Notes: generated from the letters alone by a model not told the origin. DNA of 64,000 nt from JABMPJ01 sp964345005 (GCA_964345005.1 CAYFPQ010000010.1:1-64000), one strand, 5' to 3'. Positions 8,209 to 17,587 are shown, counted from the first letter of the stretch. Program-made: numbers and translations.

Positions 8209-9552
8209 CTATTGGGCGACCCGCGAGAGATTCCAGCCGCCTAATTCGTCTGAATCGCCGAGGTCATCCGCAAGCAGGCCCTCGTAATTTGCGGCGACCT
8301 TCCGGAACGCAGCAGCGTGTTCTTCAATTATTTCAGGATAGTACTTCTTGAACCACGGAATGCGGTAGACACGCTTTGCTAAGGCTTCACACACGGGCAG
8401 GCTGCCCGGCGGTTGCCGGAGATCGCGCGGGGCGTTGGCAATACGCGTGGGCTTGCCGTGACCATAAACATCGGCTGTATTAAGCAGCGGATGCAAATGC
8501 AAAGGCCGGTTGGCTCCCGGCCCACAGGTGACGCCTTCGGCTTGGAGTGCCTCGCAGAAACGGGTCACGGAAAGGCCGCCTAACTCCTCGGGTTTGTACA
8601 GGCCGTGTGCCGCGTACCAGCCGCCCATATGGCTGTCGGAGCCCGGCGGCGTCCGATGCGCCTGGATACCGGGCACATCCTCAAGCAAATCCCAGAAGTA
8701 GTTCATTGCCCTGCGAATTTCCCGGCAACGTTCATCGTAATACTTGAGTTGAACGCGTCCCATGGCGGCGCTGAGCTGGTGCATGCGATACTTGCGGGCG
8801 CCTAACGGTAGACCGGCCACCGGCTTGAGGTCGTCGGTCTCGACGCTTTCCGGCGAGAAGCGGGCATAATGCGCCCAGGCCACCGCCCGGTCGTAAATCT
8901 CGCGATCTTCGGTCACCAGCATGCCTGCCTCGCCAATGGCAAAGGATTTTCCGGTCATGAGCGACATGGCGCCCACGTGACCGATCGTGCCGGTCTTACG
9001 GCCTTTATACAATCCGCCCTGGGCATGCGAGACGTCTTCCATCACCTTAACACCGTGTTGCTCGGCAATCGCCATGATCGGGTCCATATCGGCAGGATGC
9101 GCCAGATAATGCACCGGAATGATCAGCTTGGTGCGATCGGTAATACGATGCTCAATGTCATCCGGGTCCAGGCACAAGGTATCGGGATCGACATCCGCGA
9201 ACACGATTGTCGCGCCCAGGTTGAACGCCTGCAGACAGGTTGCCCAGTAGGTCTGACTGGGGGCAATCACTTCGTCGCCGATGCCGACTTTACAGGCAAA
9301 CATCGCCGCCTCAATGGCGCCGGTCCCGGTACTGAATCCCAATGCATAGGGAACGCCCTGCCACGCAGCAAATTCGTTCTCAAACGCCATGGTGACCTCT
9401 TTCCCGGACATGCCGCGCCGCCGCAGCACCTCCAGCACGGCGTCTTCATCTTCCCGCGTCACAATCGGCCAGGTAAATGCGTCTTTAAAGTCTGCCTGAA
9501 CCGCTTTCGGCCCTCCGAAAAGCGCAAGTCTGTTTGCTGATTCCGTCGTCAT
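8209..9552 (-). CDS. DegT/DnrJ/EryC1/StrS-family PLP aminotransferase
   Basis: A 447-residue fold-type I PLP enzyme that transaminates keto-sugars or keto-cyclitols. It has the StrS-family opening ALFGGPKAVQ...W, the substrate segment PSQTYWATCLQAF, the PLP aspartate and neighbours in VMEDVSHAQGG, and the Schiff-base lysine in SLMTGKSFAIGEAGM. In secondary metabolism this family installs amino groups on sugars; in catabolic loci it can remove or move them. Its place between an amidohydrolase, a Gfo/Idh and a GldA-like enzyme recalls aminocyclitol or kanosamine-type chemistry, but no specific pathway can be claimed. Confidence 0.85.
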   Translation of the reverse strand: MTTESANRLALFGGPKAVQADFKDAFTWPIVTREDEDAVLEVLRRRGMSGKEVTMAFENEFAAWQGVPYALGFSTGTGAIEAAMFACKVGIGDEVIAPSQTYWATCLQAFNLGATIVFADVDPDTLCLDPDDIEHRITDRTKLIIPVHYLAHPADMDPIMAIAEQHGVKVMEDVSHAQGGLYKGRKTGTIGHVGAMSLMTGKSFAIGEAGMLVTEDREIYDRAVAWAHYARFSPESVETDDLKPVAGLPLGARKYRMHQLSAAMGRVQLKYYDERCREIRRAMNYFWDLLEDVPGIQAHRTPPGSDSHMGGWYAAHGLYKPEELGGLSVTRFCEALQAEGVTCGPGANRPLHLHPLLNTADVYGHGKPTRIANAPRDLRQPPGSLPVCEALAKRVYRIPWFKKYYPEIIEEHAAAFRKVAANYEGLLADDLGDSDELGGWNLSRVAQ

Positions 9553-9622
9553 AACACTTTCTCGTTCTGAGTCTGTTCGAATTCCAAACCTACCTCATTC
9601 ATCCTGCATCCCGTATTCCACA

Positions 9623-11554
9623 TCATTCTCTTATTCCTGTATAATACGTCTCTCGCCACTCCTGCGCGTCCAGACGATTGCAATGGTTTCTGAGCAACAG
9701 CACCATCTTCTCGAATTCCTCGTCCGAACGAACACCAAAGACGCGCTCGCTCCCGTTCTGCTGAAAGGGAACCTGAAACATACGGGCATACCAGTTGTGC
9801 AGCGCTTTCTCGCCACGGAAGACGGATTCCATGATATGGGTGTAAAAGGTGTAGCGATTGCCATAACGCTCACGCATATCCACGACTACCGGCCAGGAGA
9901 TGAAATCGAGTTGCGGGGTCTTTCCAGTTCGGTATAGGTCGCAGACTTCGCCCAGATCGAGGAGTTTGCCTTGATCGTAGAATCGGCACCCCACCTCCGC
10001 ATCGAAAAGCATCCAGCGTTTTTCCGTCGGGTCGAATATTTCGCACAGGTACCGCAGATTATCCCAGCGATAGTAGTCGTGCCACTCATCCATCGTCACC
10101 GTACCACACACGCGAATCTGAACGCTTTGCGTTTCCAGGTGTGCACTTACGAATTGCGAGATTGCGAAACTGCTCAGGGAGAGACGAGTACCATTTCGTG
10201 CAAGGTCATCCAACTCCCTGTGCGACGCCCGATCGTGATGCCAGCCGTACACATGCAGGCGGCTCAGATGACCCGCCAAACGCCACGGATCGCCCCGGTA
10301 TAGGATTCGCTGGGCCGATCTGCATGAGCTGCGCCCCTGAATAAGGCGATACATCCCTTCCTGATCGAGGCAATAGGTCCGACCATTCCATTTCGCCCAG
10401 ACCGCTTCGTTTACCACCAGCGGCAAAGCCTCCAATTTTTGTACCGTAGCACCCTCCGGTGCTTTTCGAGGCAACAGGCTGACGGACACGTTGTCGGCAA
10501 GATATTCAACGAGATCGCCCTGCATGCCCGCGTCCAGTTCGCGCAAGTGCATGGGTTCCGGTGCGGGCAGGCTGGATGGAACGCCGTAGTGTCGTTCCCG
10601 CCATTCGTCCCAGGGGATGCATGGTCTGCCGGCACCATGATAGGCCGTGTATTGCTTTGCCTCTTCGTCCGAAGCAACAGCCCACTCCCCATTCAGCCTG
10701 GGAATATTCAGAATACGTTCATACCAGCCATGACGACTTGCTTCATTGCGGAAGAAATTCTCCTGCATGAATCCATACGCGCGGGTCTGAGATTCGGCCT
10801 GCGCATCATGATCAAATGTGTCAAGTTGTGACCAGGAGATAAACTCCAGTTCGGGGCATTTGCCGACTCGATACAGGTTGCAGGTCTCTTCATGATCGAG
10901 CAATCGATCCTCGTAACGAAAACGGCAACCGCCGTCGGCATCAAAGAGAATCCACCGTTCCTGCTGCGGATCGAATATCTCGCACATGTTGTGGCCCGCA
11001 TCCCAGCTTCTCGGGGCCATCGAATTCGCCCCGGCCATCCGGGTTTTGAAGCCCAAGTCCCCCAGGATGGTCATGACAAGCTGAGCCGTACCTCCGCAGC
11101 TAACAGAAATTCGCTCCCCTAACCTCGCCATTTCGAGCCAGCGTGCGACGGACAACTTGCCATGCCGCGTGCCATGCACACGCAACTTGGCAATGGCTGC
11201 CGCCAGGCGCCAAACGTCGCTCCGATGGAGAATGACCTGACGTTTATCGGCTCGATCATACGGCTGCTGTTTGTCAAACAAGTCAAAGAAACGGTACAAC
11301 CCTTCCATCTCAATGCGGTAGACCTGCCCTTGCATATGTACGTCCTTCGGCTCCGTTAGAATCAATGGAAGCGTGGTAAAGTCGTCAACCTGTTCGCCCG
11401 GTGTGAGCTTCCGGATCGGCTTCAGCTCGGCCACATCGTTGTCGGCCATAAAATGAACAACGGACCGGTCAGCCAACACGGCATTCCCCGCCTCAACCGG
11501 TCCCGTTATCACCATCACCCCCAGCACCATGCTCAACACACCTCTCTTCAGCAT
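9623..11554 (-). CDS. Secreted tandem transglutaminase-like protein, second copy degenerate
   Basis: A secreted protein of 643 residues from the ATG at 11554, which starts a clear signal peptide (MLKRGVLSMVLGVMVITGPVEA); this ATG overlaps the regulator's stop by 7 bases (ATGCTGA). Two homologous halves of about 300 residues follow. Both contain a WRLA......L.VHG segment, CEIFDP..ERWxLFDAxxGCRF, LLDxxExCxLYRxGKxPxLxFISW and a C-terminal WYxR. The first half has a transglutaminase-like triad: C153 (SVSCGGTAQ), H188 (AGHNMCEIF) and D205. In the second half the cysteine aligns with S462 and the histidine with R501, so it is probably inactive. Function unknown; papain-like/transglutaminase folds in such loci may cleave or remodel peptides or glycoconjugates. 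Confidence 0.65.
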   Translation of the reverse strand: MLKRGVLSMVLGVMVITGPVEAGNAVLADRSVVHFMADNDVAELKPIRKLTPGEQVDDFTTLPLILTEPKDVHMQGQVYRIEMEGLYRFFDLFDKQQPYDRADKRQVILHRSDVWRLAAAIAKLRVHGTRHGKLSVARWLEMARLGERISVSCGGTAQLVMTILGDLGFKTRMAGANSMAPRSWDAGHNMCEIFDPQQERWILFDADGGCRFRYEDRLLDHEETCNLYRVGKCPELEFISWSQLDTFDHDAQAESQTRAYGFMQENFFRNEASRHGWYERILNIPRLNGEWAVASDEEAKQYTAYHGAGRPCIPWDEWRERHYGVPSSLPAPEPMHLRELDAGMQGDLVEYLADNVSVSLLPRKAPEGATVQKLEALPLVVNEAVWAKWNGRTYCLDQEGMYRLIQGRSSCRSAQRILYRGDPWRLAGHLSRLHVYGWHHDRASHRELDDLARNGTRLSLSSFAISQFVSAHLETQSVQIRVCGTVTMDEWHDYYRWDNLRYLCEIFDPTEKRWMLFDAEVGCRFYDQGKLLDLGEVCDLYRTGKTPQLDFISWPVVVDMRERYGNRYTFYTHIMESVFRGEKALHNWYARMFQVPFQQNGSERVFGVRSDEEFEKMVLLLRNHCNRLDAQEWRETYYTGIRE

Positions 11555-12651
11555 CTGCCGTCTCTTTCTGCTTCTATAGCTCCCACACGCGCCGTACTGC
11601 ACCGTTGAAGCATTTCCGGTGCAATGACCACATCTTCCGGCGCCTCACCGGCTCGAATATACTCACCCAGCATCTCGATCGCTGCGGTGCCAAGCTCGTG
11701 GGCAGGCTCGCGGAAGGTGGTCAGCAACATTCTGCCCTCGCCGGGCCAGGTGATGTTGTCATAGCCGACCAGCGACAGGTCCTCCGGAACGCGCAACCCG
11801 AGCTCGCGAGCCGCCAGATAGGCGCCGTAGGCCCGCATATCGCGCTCGCAAAATATGGCCGTTGGCCGCTCGTCACCTTGCAGGATTTCAAGTGCCGCCT
11901 TACGTGCCGCCTCGCTGCACGTCGGCACATGAGCCACCTGTTCCGGTGCGAGATAGATTTCGGACTCAGCCGCCCGGCCACGGAAACCGGCCAGCATTTT
12001 CCGGTACATGTGGTGATCACGGGGACCGCTCAAAACCGCAAGTCGCTGATGACCGAGTGAAACAAGGAGATCCGCGGCTTTCCGTCCGGTTGCCCAGAAA
12101 TCCACTCGCGTAGCGGGCCCCGGCACATCATGCTCCTGGTTAACAACAACATGCGGAATGCCCTCGGAACGCAGTTCGTCAAGTAAACTGGCATTGTGAC
12201 ATTCAATAAACAACAGGCCGGACGCTGCGTCACGTCTCACCAACTCGACCAAGCCGCGCGTATCGCCCGCTGGGAATCCCTGAATCTGAAAGCGAATGTC
12301 TGAACCGCTACAGGCGTCCAATACCCCGGCCAGCAGAGCCGAACCCTCGGGAGAAAGCTGCATACCGCCACCCCTACCCCCGCCAGGAAGAATCAAAGGT
12401 ACAATGCCAACCAGACCCGATCCAAGACGGTCAAGCACGAGTGTGCCGCGTCCCGAGGGTTGACGACTCACCCGGCCATCGTCCTCAAGCAACGCCAGTG
12501 AGCTCCGAATCGTATTGCGTGCCACACCAAATTCCACTGCCAACGCACGCTCAGACGGCAAAAAACTCCCGGCCGGATATTGTCCATCCGCCATACGCGA
12601 GCGTAAAAGCAATGCAACATGCTCGGACTTTCGATCTCTCGTACGTATCAC
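11548..12651 (-). CDS. GntR-type HTH / LacI-type sensor transcriptional regulator
   Basis: A hybrid regulator: an N-terminal GntR winged helix (about residues 5-75; LPSERALAVEFGVARNTIR, then GRGTLV) joined to a periplasmic-binding-protein/LacI sensor domain (residues 80-360, including CERDMRAYGAYLAARELGLRVPEDLSLVGYDN). This is the AraR-type architecture, expected to bind a sugar effector. I use the GTG at 12651 because AGGAGG stands 8 bases upstream. It heads the minus-strand operon and lies opposite the plus-strand set at 12787; the inverted repeat between them is the likely operator. Confidence 0.85.
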   Translation of the reverse strand: MIRTRDRKSEHVALLLRSRMADGQYPAGSFLPSERALAVEFGVARNTIRSSLALLEDDGRVSRQPSGRGTLVLDRLGSGLVGIVPLILPGGGRGGGMQLSPEGSALLAGVLDACSGSDIRFQIQGFPAGDTRGLVELVRRDAASGLLFIECHNASLLDELRSEGIPHVVVNQEHDVPGPATRVDFWATGRKAADLLVSLGHQRLAVLSGPRDHHMYRKMLAGFRGRAAESEIYLAPEQVAHVPTCSEAARKAALEILQGDERPTAIFCERDMRAYGAYLAARELGLRVPEDLSLVGYDNITWPGEGRMLLTTFREPAHELGTAAIEMLGEYIRAGEAPEDVVIAPEMLQRCSTARVGAIEAERDGRC

Positions 12652-12688
12652 GCTCCCACCCTCCTTTTCCGGATTTACGGGCCTACAA

Positions 12689-12718
12689 ACCATTGGTTGC
12701 AATTAATGAACCAATGGT
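12689..12718. promoter_or_regulatory. Perfect 10+10 bp inverted repeat, putative operator of the GntR-LacI regulator
   Basis: ACCATTGGTT (12689-12698) and AACCAATGGT (12709-12718) are exact inverted repeats with a 10-base spacer, so the half-sites are 20 bp apart on the same helix face. The site sits between divergent genes starting at 12651 and 12787. A TATAGT box (12718-12723) abuts the right arm, so binding should block transcription of the plus-strand set. Each arm is itself nearly palindromic. Confidence 0.65.
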
Positions 12719-12786
12719 ATAGTATCGAAATAGGAATTGTCAATACCTTCAGAAATCCGGAAGATCGAAAAAAAGGAGACGCAATC

Positions 12787-13620
12787 ATGAACACTCGCTG
12801 GCACCAGGGAACAGACGCCTATGAATTCGGCACAGACCGGATCTTTGGAACCCTGAGCCCCTTTGGCTACTACCACGGCCTGACCGGTCTGCAACACCAC
12901 ACTTCCCAGGTAAATCTTGTGAGACCGGGGAAGTCTTTTCTGAATGCGGAGTATTACATTCGTCCCGGGTCAGGACGAAAGCAACTACCCCGGGCGATCT
13001 CAGGCGAGCGAAGGACAAGTCACGAGCTCGTGGATGATGGGATCGCTTTGCACTTCCCCCCTGAAGACGAATACCGCCTCAGCCTCGATCTGCGCTATGC
13101 CATCCATGACGACATCATCACTATGGAAATGACCATCACGCAGGAAATCGATGTGCCCGGTTTTGAGATTTTCTTCGCCTCATACGTGTGCGAAGCGTTC
13201 AAGGAAACGTGGGTTCCTCTCACCGGACACGATGGATCGCGCGACTGGACGAAGCTCGACAACCGCAACACGATCAACGATATCTTCGGCGTGATGCGCG
13301 ACACGGACGATCTCGACCATATCCCATCCGGATACCCCGATTCACACGTTAACGTAGAGGCGCAGCCTTTTCATGAACCCATGCTGGTAGCGAGAGACCC
13401 CGGCAGCGGACTAGCCCTCATATTCCTGTGCGACCCGCACATGACCAAGTACCTGGCGGGACAATACCATGGCTGGGACACCGCCCACGACTGGGCCTTT
13501 GGCGCTGATCTGACTGCAGGCACCCCCATCAGCGCCCGCGCCCAACTTGTCTGCCGACATTTCCCGGACACGGAGCAAATGCTTCAAGAAGTCGTCCGGT
13601 TGTGGGACGCATTCGTTTGA
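12787..13620 (+). CDS. Unknown protein, beta-rich, possibly mutarotase-like
   Basis: A 277-residue protein that I do not recognise. The start is the ATG at 12787 with AAGGAGA seven bases before it. No signal peptide or membrane segment is visible. The sequence is rich in predicted strands (YRLSLDLRYAIHDDIITMEMTI, then GFEIFFASYVCEAF) and in His, Asp and aromatic residues, a composition seen in galactose-mutarotase-like or heparinase-like sandwich folds; this is only an impression. It is first in the plus-strand set controlled by the shared operator, ahead of two amidohydrolases, so it likely acts on the same substrate. Confidence 0.6.
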   Translation: MNTRWHQGTDAYEFGTDRIFGTLSPFGYYHGLTGLQHHTSQVNLVRPGKSFLNAEYYIRPGSGRKQLPRAISGERRTSHELVDDGIALHFPPEDEYRLSLDLRYAIHDDIITMEMTITQEIDVPGFEIFFASYVCEAFKETWVPLTGHDGSRDWTKLDNRNTINDIFGVMRDTDDLDHIPSGYPDSHVNVEAQPFHEPMLVARDPGSGLALIFLCDPHMTKYLAGQYHGWDTAHDWAFGADLTAGTPISARAQLVCRHFPDTEQMLQEVVRLWDAFV

Positions 13621-13727
13621 CATCAACGCAAAACAGAACTACCATTCAAAATCATATACAGTCACGTGCTATCATATGAGGCATTACGTCAACACATAAG
13701 ACCTTCCTCATTGACAAGATAGCAACC

Positions 13728-13755
13728 TTGGCGAGTCAGTAACAAAGCGTACAAT
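13728..13755 (+). promoter_or_regulatory. Putative sigma-70 promoter for the amidohydrolase pair
   Basis: TTGGCG (13728-13733) and TACAAT (13750-13755) are separated by 16 bases and lie 35 bases before the ATG at 13790, whose ribosome site is GGGAGAAA. The 169-base gap 13621-13789 holds nothing else I can name. The amidohydrolase pair may therefore be transcribed apart from the gene at 12787. Confidence 0.45.
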
Positions 13756-13789
13756 AGCAGGTCAGATACAATACGGGAGAAAGACTCAC

Positions 13790-14560
13790 ATGAAAGTCCT
13801 GAACGCAAACGCCATGATCGGGGCGCATTTCGCGCCGCGGGAGGGGCGGTGCTTTGAAGCCACCGACCTCATCGAAGAAATGGATTTCTTCGGCATCGAC
13901 GAGGCGCTCGTCTATCACGGTCTCGCCTGTCAATATAACATGGAAGAAGGGAATGAACGGCTTCTCAGGGAAACCTCCGATCATCCCCGTCTCCTGCCCT
14001 GCTGGATGGCCGGCGCACACCATTCCGGCGAACACGCGCCACCCGCGGAATTCGTCCAGAGTGCGCTTGAGCATAACGTGGCGGCCATCCGCCTGTCATT
14101 CGGCATTCAGGGCGGCATCAGCTTCCCGGATATTGTCGCTTATGGCGAACTGTTCGGCGAACTGGAAAGCCGTCGATTCCCCACCTTTCTGGAGTTCGAG
14201 AACCTGACGCCCACCCCCACCGATATCGGAAAACTGGATGATGTTCTGAGAACGTTCCCCAACCTTCCTGTTATCTTGAGTGCCGTACGCATGCCGGGTG
14301 AAATCAGACGCCTGCTCTATGCGCGCCTGGATACGTTTACCAATCTTCGGATCGAAACGGTTGGCCTGATGAGCACCGGCGAACTCGAACTCATTGTCAA
14401 ACGCTTCGGCCTCGAACGACTCATCTTCTCGACATGGTTCCCCTTCTATGGCAGCGGCCAGACCCGCATCGCCCTAGCCTACGCCGATCTCAGCGAGGAC
14501 GAACGAGAAGCCATCGCCTGCACGAATATAAAAAATCTGATTGAAGGAATCCTGAAATGA
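13790..14560 (+). CDS. Amidohydrolase-fold protein lacking the metal-binding residues
   Basis: A 256-residue TIM-barrel protein of the Amidohydro_2 group judged by layout: short first strand, IEEMDFFGIDEALVYH, HPRLLPCWMA, VAAIRLSF, and a final LERLIFSTWFPFY. The metal ligands are missing. The canonical DxHxH start is replaced by NANAMIGAH, the second-barrel histidine is replaced (TFLEFENL), and the GSD of the last strand is STW. It is therefore probably not a metal-dependent hydrolase. Its stop overlaps the start of the canonical amidohydrolase (ATGA), pointing to a fixed-ratio pair, perhaps a heteromer with a regulatory or substrate-binding subunit. Confidence 0.65.
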   Translation: MKVLNANAMIGAHFAPREGRCFEATDLIEEMDFFGIDEALVYHGLACQYNMEEGNERLLRETSDHPRLLPCWMAGAHHSGEHAPPAEFVQSALEHNVAAIRLSFGIQGGISFPDIVAYGELFGELESRRFPTFLEFENLTPTPTDIGKLDDVLRTFPNLPVILSAVRMPGEIRRLLYARLDTFTNLRIETVGLMSTGELELIVKRFGLERLIFSTWFPFYGSGQTRIALAYADLSEDEREAIACTNIKNLIEGILK

Positions 14561-15348
14561 AAAGCTATACCATCCTTGAAAAGGCATTGAACGGTGAAAC
14601 GCTGAAAGACACCTTGATCGTTGACTGCCATGGTCACCTTGACCACTGGAAGGCCGCGGTCAACATTGGCGTCGATATCGACAGCATGATCGACAGGATG
14701 GACCGTATCGGTATTGATATGGCCTGCATCAACAAGTGGAACTGTCCTGAAATACGAAGGGCCAATGATGACGTTGGCGCCGCGATCCGGAAGTATCCGG
14801 ATCGTGTCGCGGGCTTCGCCGTCAACACACCGTCGATGGGCCGACAGAAGACACGCGATGAACTCAAGCGCTGTTTCGAGGAACTGGGCTTTAAAGGTGT
14901 CAAAGTCCATAACGGGTATGAAACCCAGATGCCCTTGCGTGATCAAATTCGCATGCACGACTATGCCGATGCGCTGGAAGCAATCTGGGAATTCGTGGAT
15001 GAGCAGGCCTGCCCCGTGCTCTGCCACGGCTACCTGACCCCGAACACAGCCAAGCAATATCCTAACGGCAAGTTCATCGCCGCCCATGCCTGCGGACAAC
15101 GGGGAAATGCGGACAACTACGCCGATTGTCCCAATGTCTACTTCGACACCGCCTGCAGCGGTGTCGGTCGCGGCAGCATCGAATACATCGTCAAGCGCGT
15201 CGGCGCCGAACGCGTGCTCTACGGATCCGACCTGCCCTACGCCGATCCCGCCTACCGCATCGGACAGACCATCGGTACACGCCTGACGGACGACGTGTTG
15301 ATCAAGGTGCTGGGTCAGAATATGGCAGCGTTGCTGGGCCTGGAATGA
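14557..15348 (+). CDS. Amidohydrolase-family metal hydrolase (canonical partner)
   Basis: A 263-residue amidohydrolase with the full set of metal ligands: HxH in IVDCHGHLDHW, H in PVLCHGYLTP, H in IAAHACGQRG and the aspartate in VLYGSDLPYADP. The lysine in FKGVKVHNGY is also at a position often conserved in the family. Overlaps the preceding degenerate paralogue by four bases. Likely hydrolyses or decarboxylates a small sugar-derived acid; the exact reaction is unknown. Confidence 0.8.
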   Translation: MKSYTILEKALNGETLKDTLIVDCHGHLDHWKAAVNIGVDIDSMIDRMDRIGIDMACINKWNCPEIRRANDDVGAAIRKYPDRVAGFAVNTPSMGRQKTRDELKRCFEELGFKGVKVHNGYETQMPLRDQIRMHDYADALEAIWEFVDEQACPVLCHGYLTPNTAKQYPNGKFIAAHACGQRGNADNYADCPNVYFDTACSGVGRGSIEYIVKRVGAERVLYGSDLPYADPAYRIGQTIGTRLTDDVLIKVLGQNMAALLGLE

Positions 15349-15358
15349 GAGTCGAACC

Positions 15359-17183
15359 ATGCCGTTACACGCACAATGCACACGAAAGTCTTTTGAAGTT
15401 GCTGAACCGTGTTCCGTCGAAATTGTTCTAACGTCAGATGCGGCACTGAAATCCGGGGACAAAATCCAATTTCAGCTTCCCAATAGCTGGCTGCTGGTTT
15501 CGGGGCCCAGCTTCACGCGGGAACTGCAAACGGAAGATCCAGCCAAAGCGCATTTCGTCTCGGTCACCCGATCACCAAGACGTGCACTTCAACCTGACAA
15601 TCGAACAGCGGCACCTCAACTGCCCGGAAGGCCGGGTGCGGCACGGTCGTCTGGTCACAGCCAAACTGACAAATGGCACCGTTTCCGCAGGCACCCCTAT
15701 TCACCTCCACTACAACAACACGTTCGCGCCCTATGTGTCAGAAGAAGAACACGTCTGGATACGGGTGAATGGACAGGCCCCCGAAACCGACCCCATTCTC
15801 AACGTTCTGCCCGGTCCCCATGATCAATTTCGCGTTATCGCCCCCTCATGCGCCAAACCCGCTGAACGTCTTGACGTCCTCATCGTATCGCTGGACCGGT
15901 TTGAAAACGCCTCCAACACACCGTTTCACAATGAATGTCTGACGCTGGCAGACGGCACGGTCATGGCGGAACACCTCAACGTGTCCGGTTCTTTACGTGT
16001 GCCTGTCCAAATCGAGAAACCGGGCATCTATCGATTTCAATTCCAGGACACTGTTTCCAACGCCGTCAAGGTCGACACCACGGCGTCAGGTCCATACTGG
16101 GGCGACACCCATATCCACACCAAACTCTCGCACGATGCGCAGGGCACGGATCCTTACGTCTACGCACGTGATGTGAGCGGACTGGACTTTGCCGCCGTGG
16201 CCGATCACTGGGATTCACTCGGCCCGGAGGGCTACCGCATCCTCGCGCAGTGGGCCAAAGACGCGAATGACCCCGGCTCATTCGTTACCCTTCTGGCTGA
16301 TGAACGAAACCCCACCGAACTCATGGGGCACCACAACCTCTACTTCCGGGATACGGCGGCCATGGAACGCTACGCCGCCACGACGGCGGAACGTGAGGGC
16401 ATAACGCCTGACAGCCTCGTCGTTCTGGAGGATGCCGACGCAGCTCACGTTATGCTGATTCCACACCACACCGGGATCGGGTTCGGCGCGCTGCCGCAAA
16501 ACAAGATCGGTTGCGCCATCGACTGGGATGCAACCGACGACAAAGGGCTGCGTCCCGTCATGGAAATCTACTCTCATCACGGCCAGAGCGAAGTCTACAA
16601 CCCCCAGCATTTACTCGCGTACGAGTGGAACCGGATGCGCAATCCTGAACGTCGCTCCAACACATCGGTTCCCGGCCCCTATTACGCCCAGGACTACTGG
16701 ATGGCCGGTAAACGGATCGGCGTCATTGGCTCCTCCGACGAGCACAGCGGACAGGGCGGGCGCCGCCATGGCGGTATTGCGGCCGTTTTTGCGGACGAAC
16801 TAACGCGGGACGGCATCTTCAATGCCCTTTGGAACCGCCGATGCTACGCGACAACCGGTGAACGTATTCTACTGGACTTCACGGTTGAGGATATCCCCAT
16901 GGGGGCTTGCGGCAGGAAAGAGCGTGGCGAAAATGTCACCATCACGCTGAACGCCTGGGGAACGGACCTCCTGCTGCGCGTGGAGATATTGAGATATCGC
17001 TTCGGCATCGATTCCTCATTCACCCCCATCGCGAGTGACCCGCCGCGTCCGGAAAGCATGGACGCATCCATCACCATCGAAGACACGATCGAAACGTCCT
17101 GTATGTACTACGCCCGTGTTACCCAGGAGCCATTAACATGGCCCGCCATGGCGTGGTCCAGCCCCATCTGGATTGATGTTTAG
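15359..17183 (+). pseudogene. DUF3604 (PHP-like) protein split by one frameshift
   Basis: Two overlapping frames make one gene. The first runs from the ATG at 15359 and reads sensibly to FVSVT at about 15567; the second resumes as DHQDVHFNLT and runs to 17183. The span is 1825 bases (3n+1), so one surplus base around 15565-15580 explains the break. The intact part has an N-terminal beta domain and then the PHP-like metal site YWGDTHIHTKLSHD, VADHWDS, MEIYSHHGQSE and GSSDEHSGQGG, typical of DUF3604 proteins, which are presumed phosphoesterase-like or sugar-acting hydrolases. It is a paralogue of the intact gene at 49242. If the shift is a sequencing error, the protein would be about 608 residues. 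Confidence 0.75.
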
Positions 17184-17587
17184 GCCGTCTTCGTCGCGTC
17201 GAATGCCATGGCAAGCTGGATGCTGGACACAATCTCCACGCCATGAATGGTCTTACCGTAGAGGGAACCGAAGTGGCGGCGGTCGCTTGTCCAGAGATGC
17301 GTACAGCCGGCGCCTACGGCCCCCGCAATCACAGGCTTGTCTTTGTCGACCACATCGACATCAGTCGGCAAAGTGAATGCATGTGTAACCGTTACAAAGC
17401 GACGGATACCGTTGAGTCCGTTGAGGAGATGAGGACGCTTCTGCTCCAGATTCCGGCGTGCCTCTTCCCACGCGTGAGGACTGGTGACTGCCTTGCCGTT
17501 TTCAGCCACGCGATCAAGCAATTTCCGCGTTGCACTCCTTGCTTCGCTCGCTGAAAAGAGAATGTTCGCGTCCAGGAACACCTTCAT
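17180..17587 (-). CDS. PIN-domain toxin (VapC-like)
   Basis: A 135-residue PIN domain with D6 (VFLDANILFSA), E41/E42 (HAWEEARRNLE), D81/D83 (DKDKPVIAGA) and D102 (LWTSDRRHFG), the expected acidic cluster of a VapC-type ribonuclease. It overlaps the stop of the convergent DUF3604 gene by 4 bases and the upstream AbrB-type antitoxin gene by 4 bases (ATGA). Toxin identity follows from the fold and the antitoxin partner. Confidence 0.85.
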   Translation of the reverse strand: MKVFLDANILFSASEARSATRKLLDRVAENGKAVTSPHAWEEARRNLEQKRPHLLNGLNGIRRFVTVTHAFTLPTDVDVVDKDKPVIAGAVGAGCTHLWTSDRRHFGSLYGKTIHGVEIVSSIQLAMAFDATKTA

